A DNA stretch of 64,000 nucleotides from Acidovorax sp. (GCA_031277855.1 JAITLO010000039.1:1-64000); one strand, 5' to 3'; counted from the stretch's first letter, positions 16,429 to 26,200 are shown. Numbers and translations: made by a program. The notes: generated by a model from the sequence alone, not told the origin.

Positions 16429-17504
16429 GTGCTGCTTTCCTGTAGCCATTGTTTGTCCATTTCAAAATGGCCGCTGAACCGCCGTGCGAGTGCGCGCAGC
16501 AGTGGGTTGCGCACATAGACGGCGTGGCGGGTCGGTGTGAAGCTGGCGCCGAGCTGGGCCTTGACCTCGGGGTCGGTCCAGCCGGCCACATAGTGGCGCA
16601 GGCCGCGCTCCATGGCGTATTCCAGGTTCACCATCCAGCTGACGAAGTAGAGGTTGGCATGGCGTGCGGCAGGATAGGACAGGCCTATGTATTTGTCGAT
16701 CAGCTTGTCGCCATGTTCAAAGCACAAATTCCAGCCCAGCAATGCGCCTGGCCGGCCGTGCTCATCGAGCGCACGGTATTCAAAGACCAGGCCTCCGTTG
16801 CCCGCATCGCGCAGCAGACCTGCAAAAAACGCGCGCGTGAGCTTGTCGAAGTGGATGTCGCTTTGCGCATACACGGCGTCGAACAAGGCGTAATAAGCAT
16901 CGATGCGGGCGTCATCTGCAAAGGCCATGCCGGTGGGGACACGTTCTATGTGCAGCTGGGAACGGCTTTTGAGCTTGCGCCGCAGATTGCTGCGCCGGCT
17001 TTTGGACAGACGCCCCAGGTATTCGTCCAGGCTGGCGAAATCAATGGGCACATAAGCCAGGGCCTGGCCTTCGATCAATACAAAGCCTGCCTGCTCCAGC
17101 GCCTGGGCCAGGTCATGTGCATGGGCATTGTCCGCATCGCTGAGCAGCGGCGATTTCTGGGGCAGGTCTTTGATGATGGTGAGCAAGGTGCGGCCCGCGC
17201 ATTGGCGCAGCGCATCGGCTTGTGCTTGGGCACCAGAGCCTTGCGGGAGCAAGGCATATTCACTGACCGTGGTGCCCACAAAATCGGTGCTCAGGCGCAG
17301 GCGGCGGCTGAGCCAATGCCCACCCGGAAAAGACAAAAGACGCGCCTTGAGCGCGTCGTCTGCGGTGGTCAGCAAATCGAACGGGGCCGTGAAAGCCGGT
17401 GCCGGCCAGTGCGGTAGCAGGGCGAATCCCTCGGGGGGATGCGCGCTGAACTGCTGCAGCAGGCCAGAGGGTTCGAGCTGGTTGCGAAAGCTTTTGTGCT
17501 CCAT
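16425..17504 (-). CDS. GNAT/FemAB-like acyltransferase (BioF2-type)
   Basis: A 359-residue protein with the double-GNAT look of FemAB/BioF2-like transferases. There is a basic segment SKSRRSNLRRKLKSR (about 165-180) and a C-terminal GNAT half containing YIGLSYPAARHANLYFVSWMVNLEYAMERG. Members transfer acyl or aminoacyl groups to amines. No signal peptide is seen. It is translationally coupled to the arginase-fold gene by a four-base overlap. With an aminotransferase gene next upstream, it suggests N-acylation of an amine product. Substrates are unknown. Confidence 0.72.
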   Translation of the reverse strand: MEHKSFRNQLEPSGLLQQFSAHPPEGFALLPHWPAPAFTAPFDLLTTADDALKARLLSFPGGHWLSRRLRLSTDFVGTTVSEYALLPQGSGAQAQADALRQCAGRTLLTIIKDLPQKSPLLSDADNAHAHDLAQALEQAGFVLIEGQALAYVPIDFASLDEYLGRLSKSRRSNLRRKLKSRSQLHIERVPTGMAFADDARIDAYYALFDAVYAQSDIHFDKLTRAFFAGLLRDAGNGGLVFEYRALDEHGRPGALLGWNLCFEHGDKLIDKYIGLSYPAARHANLYFVSWMVNLEYAMERGLRHYVAGWTDPEVKAQLGASFTPTRHAVYVRNPLLRALARRFSGHFEMDKQWLQESST

Positions 17505-17609
17505 CTAGCTCTTTTTGTATTTAGTTTCCTTATGCCTGCATCGCTCGTTGCACTTGAAATTGGCGCAGCTCAACGTCAGGGACAGCGAGCAAGGGCCTAC
17601 GCCGGCCGC

Positions 17610-17679
17610 GCCGCCCCGCAGCGAGGCTGTCGTCCCCCTCCCGAAGAGAGAGGGGGAAGGCGCGTAGTGCCTCAGGGGG
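17610..17679 (-). repeat. Dispersed GC-rich intergenic repeat, copy 1
   Basis: Read on the minus strand this starts CCCCCTGAGG, continues with a CTTCCCCCTCTCTC block and GGGAGGGGGACG, and ends CGCTGCGGGGCGGC. The second copy at 46262-46335 has the same order of blocks on the plus strand. The internal CCCCCTC/GAGGGGG arms can fold. It fills most of the 178-bp gap between the aminotransferase and GNAT genes. I recognise this style as a dispersed element of Comamonadaceae genomes, but could not count copies. Confidence 0.65.
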
Positions 17680-17682
17680 AGC

Positions 17683-19056
17683 TTATTTTTTTGCTTTGCT
17701 CAAGAGCTGGTCGAGAAGCACCATGGCCTCGTCGATTTCAGGGCGCGTAATCATCAGCGAAGGTGCAAAAGTGATCACGTTCTTGTAGTAGCCACCCACG
17801 TCCAGTACCAGGCCGCGTTTCTGGCCCTGGTACTCCAGGCCGCCTTCGAGGCCGATGTCGACCATCTTGTCGAGCAAGGCCTTGTTGGGAGTGAAGCCGT
17901 CTTCGGTGCAGATCTCGGCGCGCAGTGCCAGGCCCAGGCCGTCGACATCGCCGATTTCCTTGTGGCGCTTTTGCAGCTCCTTCAGACCTTCGAGGAAGTA
18001 GGCCCCCGACTCGCGCACCTGCTTGCCAAAGTCCATCTCGTGGGTCATTTTCATGACCTCCAGACCCAGGGCCGTACCCAGAGGGTTGGAGGCAAAGGTG
18101 GAATGGGTGGAGCCAGGCGGGAACACCGTGGGGTTGATCAGCTCTTCGCGTGCCCACAGGCCGGACAAGGCATTGAGACCGTTGGTGAGCGCCTTGGCAA
18201 AGACCAGTACATCGGGCTTGACGCCAAAGTTCTCCACCGACCACAGCGTGCCGGTGCGCCAGAAACCCATCTGGATTTCATCGACCACCATCAAGATGCC
18301 GTGGTCGTCCAGCACCTTTTTGAGGCCCTTGAAGAAGTTGGGCGGGGGGACCACATAGCCGCCCGTGCCCTGGATGGGCTCCACGTAGAAAGCAGCGTAT
18401 TCGCACTGGCTGGTCTTGGGGTCCCAGATGGCGTGGTACTCGTTTTCGAACTTGCGGGCGAACTCGCGCACGATCTGGTCCGAATACTCCTCGGCCGTCA
18501 TGCCCTTGGGGCGGCGGAAGGGGTAGGGGAAGGGAATGAACTGCGCGCGGTCGCCAAAGTGGCCGAAGCGGCGGCGATAGCGGTAGCTGGAGGTGATGCT
18601 GGAAGCTCCCAGCGTGCGGCCGTGGTAGCCGCCTTCGAAGGCAAACATCAGGCTCTTGCCGCCGCTGGCATTGCGCACCACCTTGAGCGAGTCTTCAATC
18701 GCCTGGGCACCGCCCACGTTGAAGTGCACGCGGCCATCATTGCCCCATTTGCGCTTGGCATCTTCGGCGATGAACTTGGCCAGCTCGATCTTGGTGGGGT
18801 GCAGGTACTGACTGGCCACCTGGGGCAGCGTCTGCAGCTGCTCGATCATCTTGGCTTCGAGCCGCTTGTTCTTGTAGCCGAAGTTGACAGCCGAATACCA
18901 CATCTGCAGATCGAGGTAGGGCGTGCCTGCATCGTCGTACATATAGCTGCCTTCGCAGCCCGAAAAAATCTTGGGGGGATTGACGTAGTGGACGGTGTCC
19001 CCGAACGAGCAGTACTTGGCTTCGTCGGCCAACAGGCGGGTGGTGTCAATGGACAT
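17683..19056 (-). CDS. Class III (aspartate-family) PLP aminotransferase
   Basis: A 457-residue class III aminotransferase. GGAQAIEDSLKVVRN is the cofactor phosphate site, FEGGYHGRTLGAS is typical of the class, VVDEIQMGF carries the PLP-nitrogen aspartate, and FAKALTNGLNALSGLWA carries the Schiff-base lysine. The ATG at 19056 has GGAGAG eight bases upstream. Class III enzymes act on omega-amino groups (ornithine, lysine, GABA, diaminobutyrate and others); the substrate here is not resolved. It is followed by the repeat at 17610 and the GNAT/arginase-fold pair. It is separated from the gamma-glutamyltransferase gene by a terminator. Confidence 0.82.
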   Translation of the reverse strand: MSIDTTRLLADEAKYCSFGDTVHYVNPPKIFSGCEGSYMYDDAGTPYLDLQMWYSAVNFGYKNKRLEAKMIEQLQTLPQVASQYLHPTKIELAKFIAEDAKRKWGNDGRVHFNVGGAQAIEDSLKVVRNASGGKSLMFAFEGGYHGRTLGASSITSSYRYRRRFGHFGDRAQFIPFPYPFRRPKGMTAEEYSDQIVREFARKFENEYHAIWDPKTSQCEYAAFYVEPIQGTGGYVVPPPNFFKGLKKVLDDHGILMVVDEIQMGFWRTGTLWSVENFGVKPDVLVFAKALTNGLNALSGLWAREELINPTVFPPGSTHSTFASNPLGTALGLEVMKMTHEMDFGKQVRESGAYFLEGLKELQKRHKEIGDVDGLGLALRAEICTEDGFTPNKALLDKMVDIGLEGGLEYQGQKRGLVLDVGGYYKNVITFAPSLMITRPEIDEAMVLLDQLLSKAKK

Positions 19057-19213
19057 GGATGCGGCTCTCCGAAAAAGCATTCGGCGCCAGTGTGCAAGTC
19101 CTAGTTGGATTCACGGTTGATGGATGATGGATGGAATGTGGAGACGTCTTGTCTGCACCAGAGGCAGGCACTGCAGTGGCGACACCCATAGACAGCGGCT
19201 CATACAGCGGCTC

Positions 19214-19257
19214 ATAAAAAAAGACCCGCATTGCACCTCGCTTGGGTGCAATGCGGG
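19214..19257 (-). terminator. Intrinsic terminator of the gamma-glutamyltransferase unit
   Basis: CCCGCATTGCACC (19225-19237) and GGTGCAATGCGGG (19245-19257) form a perfect 13-bp stem with a 7-base loop. On the minus strand it is followed by TCTTTTTTTATG. It insulates the gamma-glutamyltransferase/Bug genes from the aminotransferase gene. A tandem CAGCGGCTCATA pair adjoins it at about 19194-19217. Confidence 0.85.
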
Positions 19258-19291
19258 CCCTTGCTGAGTACAGCAGCGGCGAATGCGCGTT

Positions 19292-20923
19292 TCAGTGCGC
19301 AGCCTCTGTGCGCAGCTTGTAGGCTACGCCGTCGCGGCCCGGGTCTGCTCCGCCATGCAGGCCATCGGCCTGCACCTGTACGCCATGCACCCAGGCAATG
19401 GTGTAGTTATAGGGGTTGCGGCCAATGGTGTAGCCCAGATCTTCCAACGCGCGCGTGGTGTAGCGCGGGATGCGGTTGCACACGTCGATGGAGTTGCTGG
19501 TCGAGGAAAAGCGTGGCGCAGAAACGGCGGCCTGCATTTCCATCTGGTGGTCGATCACGTTCAGCAGCACATGCAGCACGCCCATGGCGATTTGCGTGCC
19601 GCCAGGTGCGCCCAGCACCACGTCGAGCTGACCATCCTTGAAAGTCATGGTCGGGCATGAGGCGGTGAAGCGGCTCTTGCCCGGCTTGATGCTGCCAGCG
19701 CGGCCCGGGCGAGGGTCGAACACGCCCATGCAGCCGTTGTACTGGAAACCCATGCCCGGCGTGATGATGCCCGAGGGCATGGCCAGCGAGTGGGTCATGG
19801 ACACGGCGTTGCCATCGGCATCGACCACGCTGAGGTGGGTGGTGTCGCGGGGCACCGGGGCGCCGGGGTTGACGCGCTCCACGCTGAAACGCTGGCCGGC
19901 GCGGATCTGGGCCGCAAGCTCGCGGGCCATGTCCTTGGAGAGCAACTGTTCCAGCGGCACGTCGAAGAACTTGGGGTCGCCGATGCAGCGGTCCTTGTCC
20001 GTCGTCGCTTTCTTCATGACCTCGCACACCAGCTGAATGTATTCCGGGCTGTTGTGCTCCATGCCGCGCAGATCGAAGTTCTCCAGGATGTTCAGCATCT
20101 CCAGCAGCATGGCGCCGCCGCCGGGGGGCTGGTTGGTGGTGATGGTGCGGTCCCGGTAGCTGCCCACCAGCGGCTGGTTGCGCGTCACCTGGTACTGCGC
20201 CAGGTCCTGGAGCGTGATCAGGGCGCCCTGCGACTGCAGATGGCTCACCATCTTCTGGGCCAGATCGCCATGGTAGAACGGCTGAGAGCCTTCTTCAGCC
20301 ACCTGGCGCAGCACGCTGGCCATGCCTGGATTGCGCAGCGGCGTGCCAATGGCCTTGGGACGGCCATCGGGGCGGCAGTAGAGCTGGCGGCTTTCTTCGC
20401 AGTACTGCAAACGCTCCAGATTGCCGACACGGCCCATGGTGGGCTCATCAATCCAGAAGGCATGCATGCCGGGGCGCACAAAGAATCCGTCTTCGGCCCA
20501 GCGGATGGCGGGCTCCACCACCTGCTTCCACGGCAGGCGGCCATGGGCCTGGTGCATGGCCTCCAGCCCCTTGAGCGTGGCGGGTGTGCCAATCGACTGT
20601 GGGCCTATGTCGTTGACACGGCCTTTGAGAATGAAGCCGAAACCATCCTTGGTTTCACCCTCCAGCAAATGCTCCCACATGTCTTCGCGGGCGGCGAGAG
20701 GCGCAGGCGAGTGGAAGTCGAAATACTCGTGCACGCTTTTGTCCGGCATGTAGACGGCGCCGGTGCCAAAGCCCGCGATGCCGCACATGATGGGGTCAAC
20801 CACGGTCTGCGCCAGTGCCGTGGCCACGGCTGCGTCCACCGCATTGCCGCCGGCACGCAGGATTTCAATGCCCGATTCGGCAGCCTCGGGCTGCGGGCAT
20901 ACGACCATTGCTTCTTTTTTCAT
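19292..20923 (-). CDS. Gamma-glutamyltransferase family protein
   Basis: A 543-residue Ntn-hydrolase of the gamma-glutamyltranspeptidase family. The autoprocessing nucleophile is T361 in DTTHLSVVDADGNAVSMT. The substrate-loop region and PGGTQIAMGVLHVLLNVIDH are also typical. Unlike classical Ggt it has no signal peptide: the ATG at 20923 begins MKKEAMVVCPQPEAAESG, so it is probably cytoplasmic. Family members act on gamma-glutamyl compounds or cephalosporin-type acyl substrates. It lies downstream of a Bug receptor gene, suggesting use of an imported acyl-amino compound. An upstream TTG at 20932 is a less likely start. Confidence 0.83.
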   Translation of the reverse strand: MKKEAMVVCPQPEAAESGIEILRAGGNAVDAAVATALAQTVVDPIMCGIAGFGTGAVYMPDKSVHEYFDFHSPAPLAAREDMWEHLLEGETKDGFGFILKGRVNDIGPQSIGTPATLKGLEAMHQAHGRLPWKQVVEPAIRWAEDGFFVRPGMHAFWIDEPTMGRVGNLERLQYCEESRQLYCRPDGRPKAIGTPLRNPGMASVLRQVAEEGSQPFYHGDLAQKMVSHLQSQGALITLQDLAQYQVTRNQPLVGSYRDRTITTNQPPGGGAMLLEMLNILENFDLRGMEHNSPEYIQLVCEVMKKATTDKDRCIGDPKFFDVPLEQLLSKDMARELAAQIRAGQRFSVERVNPGAPVPRDTTHLSVVDADGNAVSMTHSLAMPSGIITPGMGFQYNGCMGVFDPRPGRAGSIKPGKSRFTASCPTMTFKDGQLDVVLGAPGGTQIAMGVLHVLLNVIDHQMEMQAAVSAPRFSSTSNSIDVCNRIPRYTTRALEDLGYTIGRNPYNYTIAWVHGVQVQADGLHGGADPGRDGVAYKLRTEAAH

Positions 20924-20938
20924 AGCTCTCAAGCAGAT

Positions 20939-20955
20939 GCCCCGCAGCGCGGGGC
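20939..20955 (-). other. Intercistronic hairpin between the Bug and gamma-glutamyltransferase genes
   Basis: GCCCCGC and GCGGGGC form a perfect 7-bp stem around a 3-base loop in the 52-bp gap after the solute-receptor gene. No T-run follows. Such stems often stabilise the messenger of the highly expressed binding-protein gene. Confidence 0.4.
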
Positions 20956-20975
20956 GAGCAGCAAAGCGCTGCGGG

Positions 20976-21962
20976 TTATTTGGCGCTGAGGTTCAGCTTG
21001 TTGAGCGTGGGGCCCCAGGCCTTGGCATCGCGCACCGTGGTCTCCATCACCAAGGAGGCTGGACCTGTCACGGGAAGCACTCCCAGCGTGCCGAGCTTGG
21101 TCAGCACATCGGGGTTTTTGTGGAAGGCCTCGGTGGCCTTGTTGAGCTTGTCCACAATGCCTGCAGGCGTGCCGGCGCGAGCCACCACTGCACTCCAGCC
21201 CATGGTGTCAAAGCCCTTGACTCCCAGCTCGCTCAGCGTGGGCACATCGGGCAGCTCGGGCATGCGCTGGGGTGAAAGCACGGCCAGGGCATTGAGCTTT
21301 TTGGCCTTGATGTGCGGCAGGGCAGTGCCGTACACGGGGGCCATCACCTCGGTCTGGCCGCCCATGGTGGCAATGACGCCATCGGCCTCGCCCTTGTAGG
21401 GGATGTGGGTCATGGAGATGCCCAGGGCATCGGCCATCAGCTCCACGGCCAGATGGGTGGAATTTCCCAGGCCGGCCGAGGCGAAGTTCAGCTTGCCAGG
21501 AGCAGCCTTGGCTCTTTCGGTCAGCTGCTTGAGCGTCTGGATGCCGGTGGCAGGGTTGGTCACCAGGGCGAAAGAGTTGGTGCTCAACATGGCCACGCCC
21601 GTGAAGTCTTTCTCGGGGTTGTAGGGCAGGGGCTTGTAGGTGAATTGGTTGAGCACCATCAGCGAGACGCTGCCATACAACAGTGTGTAGCCGTCGGCAG
21701 GTGCATTCAGCACATTCTGCGCGGCAATGAGACCGCCACCACCAGGCTTGTTTTCCACCACGATGGTGGCGCCTATGGCGCGCCCTGCATGCTCGGCCCA
21801 CAGCCGGGCGATGGTGTCCGAGCTACCACCAGGGGCTTGCGAGACCACCAGCTTGATCGGCCGGTTGGGGTAGGGCGTTTCCGCCTGGGCTGCCAAGGTG
21901 GCGGTAGTGGCAATGGCAAGCCCAGCGAGGAGCTTGCTGAGGTGGTTCAGCGTATGGGACAC
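20976..21962 (-). CDS. Bug-family tripartite tricarboxylate transporter receptor protein
   Basis: A 328-residue periplasmic solute receptor. A Sec signal peptide (about residues 1-27, ending AAQA) is followed by YPNRPIKLVV, APGGSSDTIAR, NKPGGGG and HIPYKG, all hallmarks of the Bug/TctC family. There is no ATG: GTG at 21962 has AGGA seven bases upstream, while a TTG at 21968 is the longer option. No membrane TctA/TctB genes are nearby, as is usual for orphan Bug proteins of this bacterial group. It precedes the gamma-glutamyltransferase gene and is divergent from a LysR gene that probably controls it. Confidence 0.88.
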   Translation of the reverse strand: MSHTLNHLSKLLAGLAIATTATLAAQAETPYPNRPIKLVVSQAPGGSSDTIARLWAEHAGRAIGATIVVENKPGGGGLIAAQNVLNAPADGYTLLYGSVSLMVLNQFTYKPLPYNPEKDFTGVAMLSTNSFALVTNPATGIQTLKQLTERAKAAPGKLNFASAGLGNSTHLAVELMADALGISMTHIPYKGEADGVIATMGGQTEVMAPVYGTALPHIKAKKLNALAVLSPQRMPELPDVPTLSELGVKGFDTMGWSAVVARAGTPAGIVDKLNKATEAFHKNPDVLTKLGTLGVLPVTGPASLVMETTVRDAKAWGPTLNKLNLSAK

Positions 21963-22068
21963 AAGCAATTCCTACCAAACAAAAAAAGAGGGGGGAGAGA
22001 TTTCATTGTCATGAGGATTTCGCCATGCTCCTAGTGAAAAGGCACAATGGATGCATGAAGGTTTACTC

Positions 22069-23007
22069 ATGATTGAACAAGCAGGAGGGCTTGCCTGGGC
22101 CCGGCGCCTCAAGCTGCGGCACCTGGAGTCTTTTCTGGTACTAGACGAGGCAGGCACCCTGACCCAGGCAGCACAGCGGCTGCATATGACGCAATCGGCC
22201 ATGTCCCATTGGCTGGCCGAACTGGAAAGCGACGTTGGCATGCCACTTGTGGTGCGCGGGCGTCGCATCCAGCTCACTGCGGCAGGCCATTTGCTCAAGC
22301 GGTTGGCACAAGGGGTTCTGGGGGATGTGGCGCGCACCGGCATTGAAATGCGCGCCGTGGCTGCAGGGCGTGTGCCCCGGCTCAATGTCGGCAGCGTCTG
22401 GGCGGGCATTGCCGGGGGCTTGCCCGAGGCCGTGAGCGCATTCCAGCAACGCCATCCTGATGTGGCCGTGGCCATTCACGATGGCCCTTTCGACAATCTG
22501 CTCAAGGGACTGGAAACCCATGCCATGGACGCCGTGGTGGGTGTGCTGGACGCCCGTGCCCACCGTGCAGGGCTGGAGCACCGCGTGCTGTTCGAGGACC
22601 GTGTGGCCATTGTGATCGGGCGGGGCAGCAAGTACTGGCAGCATGCGGGGCGCCTGGACCTGGCCGATGTGTTGCATGAGCAATGGGTCATGCCCCCTAC
22701 GGGCACGCTGACCCGCATCCAGATGGATGCATTTCTCATAGAGCAAGGGGCTTCATGGTTGCTACCCCGTGCCGAAACCGCATCGCTGGCCATGATGCAG
22801 GCCTTGCTGCACAAGGGCGACTATGTGGGCGTGTGCTCGGAGTCCATGGCGGATTACATGGCCTCGCTGCAGGTGTTCCGCAAGATTGCCATCGATTCCA
22901 GCATCCGGTTCGGCCCCATCACCGTCATGTGGAGTCGCGAACATGCCAGCGCGACCTTGATGGATTTTGTCCAGTGCCTGGAGGAGTGTGCACACAGTGC
23001 TTCATAG
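22069..23007 (+). CDS. LysR-family transcriptional regulator
   Basis: A 312-residue LysR protein. The winged helix is near the N-terminus (LKLRHLESFLVLDEAGTLTQ, then MTQSAMSHWL), with an effector domain after about residue 95. ATG 22069 has GAAGG seven bases upstream; ATG 22051 is the alternative. It is divergent from the Bug/gamma-glutamyltransferase genes across about 105 bp, the usual arrangement for a LysR gene and its target operon. The effector is unknown. Confidence 0.82.
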   Translation: MIEQAGGLAWARRLKLRHLESFLVLDEAGTLTQAAQRLHMTQSAMSHWLAELESDVGMPLVVRGRRIQLTAAGHLLKRLAQGVLGDVARTGIEMRAVAAGRVPRLNVGSVWAGIAGGLPEAVSAFQQRHPDVAVAIHDGPFDNLLKGLETHAMDAVVGVLDARAHRAGLEHRVLFEDRVAIVIGRGSKYWQHAGRLDLADVLHEQWVMPPTGTLTRIQMDAFLIEQGASWLLPRAETASLAMMQALLHKGDYVGVCSESMADYMASLQVFRKIAIDSSIRFGPITVMWSREHASATLMDFVQCLEECAHSAS

Positions 23008-23114
23008 AGTTCATCCACATGGGCGAGTAGGGCGCATGTGGATCTCGAGAGGCTAGGCGAGGGGTAAAAAAGCTCGGTAGAACTACACTTTCCTATCGTG
23101 TTTATGGAGCCGAT

Positions 23115-23222
23115 TGACATTTATTTGCGAATTCAGTGTCAAAACCTGTCGTCGGCGCCAATAGGGAAATCCCATGGATAACCTAGTATCGGTTTGTAAC
23201 TGTGTGTATGTAACAAAGTTAC
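23115..23222. promoter_or_regulatory. Adhesin upstream region with palindromic elements
   Basis: The 248-bp gap before the giant adhesin gene has an AT-rich core. TTGACA and TGTCAA stand as perfect 6-base inverted arms 17 bases apart at about 23114-23142, where TTGACA could also serve as a -35 box. Closer to the gene, TGTAAC occurs twice, 14 bases apart (23195 and 23209), and GTAACAAAGTTAC (23210-23222) is a palindrome. These are candidate operators; no known regulator box was recognised. Confidence 0.35.
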
Positions 23223-23255
23223 GTACTCCAAATTTCACCGATAAACGGATAAATC

Positions 23256-26200
23256 ATGGCTATCGCGACCGCTCTCGTAACAAAAGTGACAGGAACTGCT
23301 TGGGTTCGTGACATAAATGGCAATCTCACGCCGCTGCAAGAAGGTATGCGGATTCCGGTGGATGCCGAGGTGGTGACGGCTTCGGGCAGTACGGTGCAAT
23401 TGCAGGCTGATGGCCAGCCTCCCTTGACCTTGGGCGAGAACCAGGAGGTAGCACTGAATGCTGACCTCTTTGAGGACGTGCCTGCAGCCGATGCGGCTGT
23501 GGCGGCTGCTGTTCCCCCTGAATTGGAAAACCTGATCGCTCGCCTGGATGCAGGTCAGGATCCGCTGGAAGAGCTGGATCCAACGGCGGCCACTATGCAA
23601 GGCGGTGGCGGCGGTGGTAGCACCTTTGTGCGCCTGAACGCCGTGCTGGAGGCCACTTTGCCGCTGGCGCTGGCTTACCCCCGTCCAGGAGCCGAGGTCG
23701 ACGAGGATCGCCGGGGCGGTGAGGCTGGAACCTCCTTGCCTCCACTCTACGAGGGCACGCTGACACTGAGCTCCCAGCCCCAGGTAATAGAAGGCGGCAA
23801 GATCATCGTGACTGCCACGGTGGACCGTGCGCCCCGGGGTTCTGATCTGGTTATCACGCTGAAAACGGGTGAGACCATCATCATCAAGGTAGGCCAGACC
23901 TCCGGCTCTGTGGAGATTGGAACGCGTACCGATGACGCCTATTTGCAAGGCACCGACCACCATGTCTTTGAGGTTGGCTCCTCCACGGGCGGAGGCTACG
24001 ACAGGCTGGATACGACCAGCACCACCAGCACGAACGTGGTGGACGATCAGGACGCTACCGAGATCGTGCTGACTTCCGATGCACAGGTGGTGGAGGGCGG
24101 CAAGATCACCGTCACAGCCACGGTGGACAAGGCGCCCCAGGGCTCGGATCTGGTCATTACGCTCAAGACCGGGGAAGTCATCACCATCAAGGTGGGGCAA
24201 TTGACCGGTTCGGTGGAGACGTCCTCGCGTCCTGACGACGGTTATCTGCAAGGCACAGAAAAGCAAGACTTTGAAATTGCCAAAGCGGAAGGTGGCAACT
24301 ACGAAGCCCTGGATACCCGCAGCACGACCACCACCAATGTGCTGGATGATGCAGACGTGGTGACGGTGAAGCTGACGGCGACGGGCTCGACCAGCGAAGA
24401 CGGCGGCAGCATCGTCTACACGGCCAGCCTGGTGGATGCGAAGGGCAATACGGTAGAGACCAAGAACGCCATCACGGTGACGCTGGCCAATGGTGAGGTG
24501 ATCACCATTGCGGCGGGCACCAGCACGGGTGACTCCAAGCCGGTGGCGGTGGACCGTGACGACGTTTACCTGGAAGACGACAGCATCAGCAATGCCATCA
24601 AGACGGTCTCGGAGGCCAATGCAGGCCAGGCGGGTGCGTTTGAGAAGCTGGAAGCCGACACCACACCGGTGAAGACCACGATCACGGACGATGTGGACGT
24701 GGTGACGGTGAGGCTGACGGCGACGGGCTCGACCAGTGAAGACGGCGGCAGCATCGTCTACACGGCCAGCCTGGTGGATGCCAAGGGCAATGCGGTAGAG
24801 ACCAAGAACGCCATCACGGTGACACTGGCCAATGGCGAGGTGATCACCATTGCGGCGGGCACCAGTGCGGGTGACTCCAAACCGGTGGCGGTGGACCGTG
24901 ACGATGTTTATGTAGAAAAGGACAGCATCAGCAACCAGATCAAAACGATCAGCGAGGTCAACGAAGGCCAGGTTGGGGCCTTTGAAAAGCTGGTGTTTGA
25001 CCCCAAGCCGGCGGTCACGGAAATCCTGGATGACAGTGACCCCGTTTTTGCACAAATCCATGTGGACAAGTCGGCCGTTTTTGAAGGCGGTGCCCTGGTC
25101 TATACCGTGAGCCTGGTGGATGCCAATGGCAACCCGGTGAAGGTGGCGGATGGCAAGAGCGTGACCATTTCGCTGAACTGGAGCGGTGACGCGGCCAATA
25201 GTGCGGATGTCGGCAAGCTGCCTAAGACGGTGACCATTGGCTCAGGGAAAACATCTGCTGATTTCAAGGTCACGACCATTGCTGACAAGGTGGATGAATA
25301 CCGCGAGACTCTGACGGTGACCATCTCCGGCGTTAAAGACAACGACGGTGTCGCCAAGGGATTTGAAGATCTGCAAATCAGCAAGACGGATGCCAGCACC
25401 GGCAGCACGGTGGTGGACAAGCCTTCCATTTCCGGACAGATCAAGGTCTATGAAAAAGGCCTGACCAGCACAGCGGATACCTCTGAAACCGCCTCCAGCG
25501 TCTTGAAGGTGTCGGCAGGCTCGGGCCTGGACCACATCAAGATCAATGGCGAAGTCATTTCGCTGGCCGATCTGCAAAACCTGGGCGCAGGCAAGACCAT
25601 CGTCATTGCAGGCCATGGCGAGCTGACGATCACGGGCTTTACCCCCACCCACTCGGTCGGTGGCAAGGAGGTGGCATGGGACGTCAGCTACAACTACACA
25701 CTGACAGATGCCCAAACCCATGCAGCGGGTCAGGGCGCTAACGAAGCATTGAAGGACATTGCGCTGGAAGTGGTGGCCAAGGGCGCAGACGGAACGGGGA
25801 CCGAAGCATCCAAGGACGTGCTGGACGTGACCGTGGTCGATGACGTGCCCACCATCGAAACCGAAGCCGGGGCGCAGGAGCCTGCTCTGACCACCGACGA
25901 CGCCGACCTCAAGAAGGGTGCTGACAGGGACAGCGTGGATTTCTCCACCGCCTTTACGGTCAAGAGTTCGGACTATGGTGCCGATGGCCAGGGCGCGACA
26001 TCCATCACCTGGAGCTATGCGCTGAGCGTGGTCAATGGCGCGGATTCCGGCCTCACGAGCGGTGGCCAGACCATTACGCTGCAGCAAAGGGGTGACGGAA
26101 AAATCGTGGGTGTGGCTGGTGGCAAGGAAGTGTTCAGCGTGACGGTGGATGCCTCCGGCAAGGTGACGCTGGTGCAAACCGGCGCCATAGACCACAGCAA

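Noticed and set aside
23110..23135. A FleQ-type c-di-GMP box upstream of the adhesin
   Set aside because: Only the AATAAAT core resembles it on the reverse strand; the flanking GTCA and TGAC parts do not fit.
24354..25037. Repeat array as CRISPR
   Set aside because: The units are 342 bp, in frame and coding; there are no short repeats with unique spacers and no cas genes.
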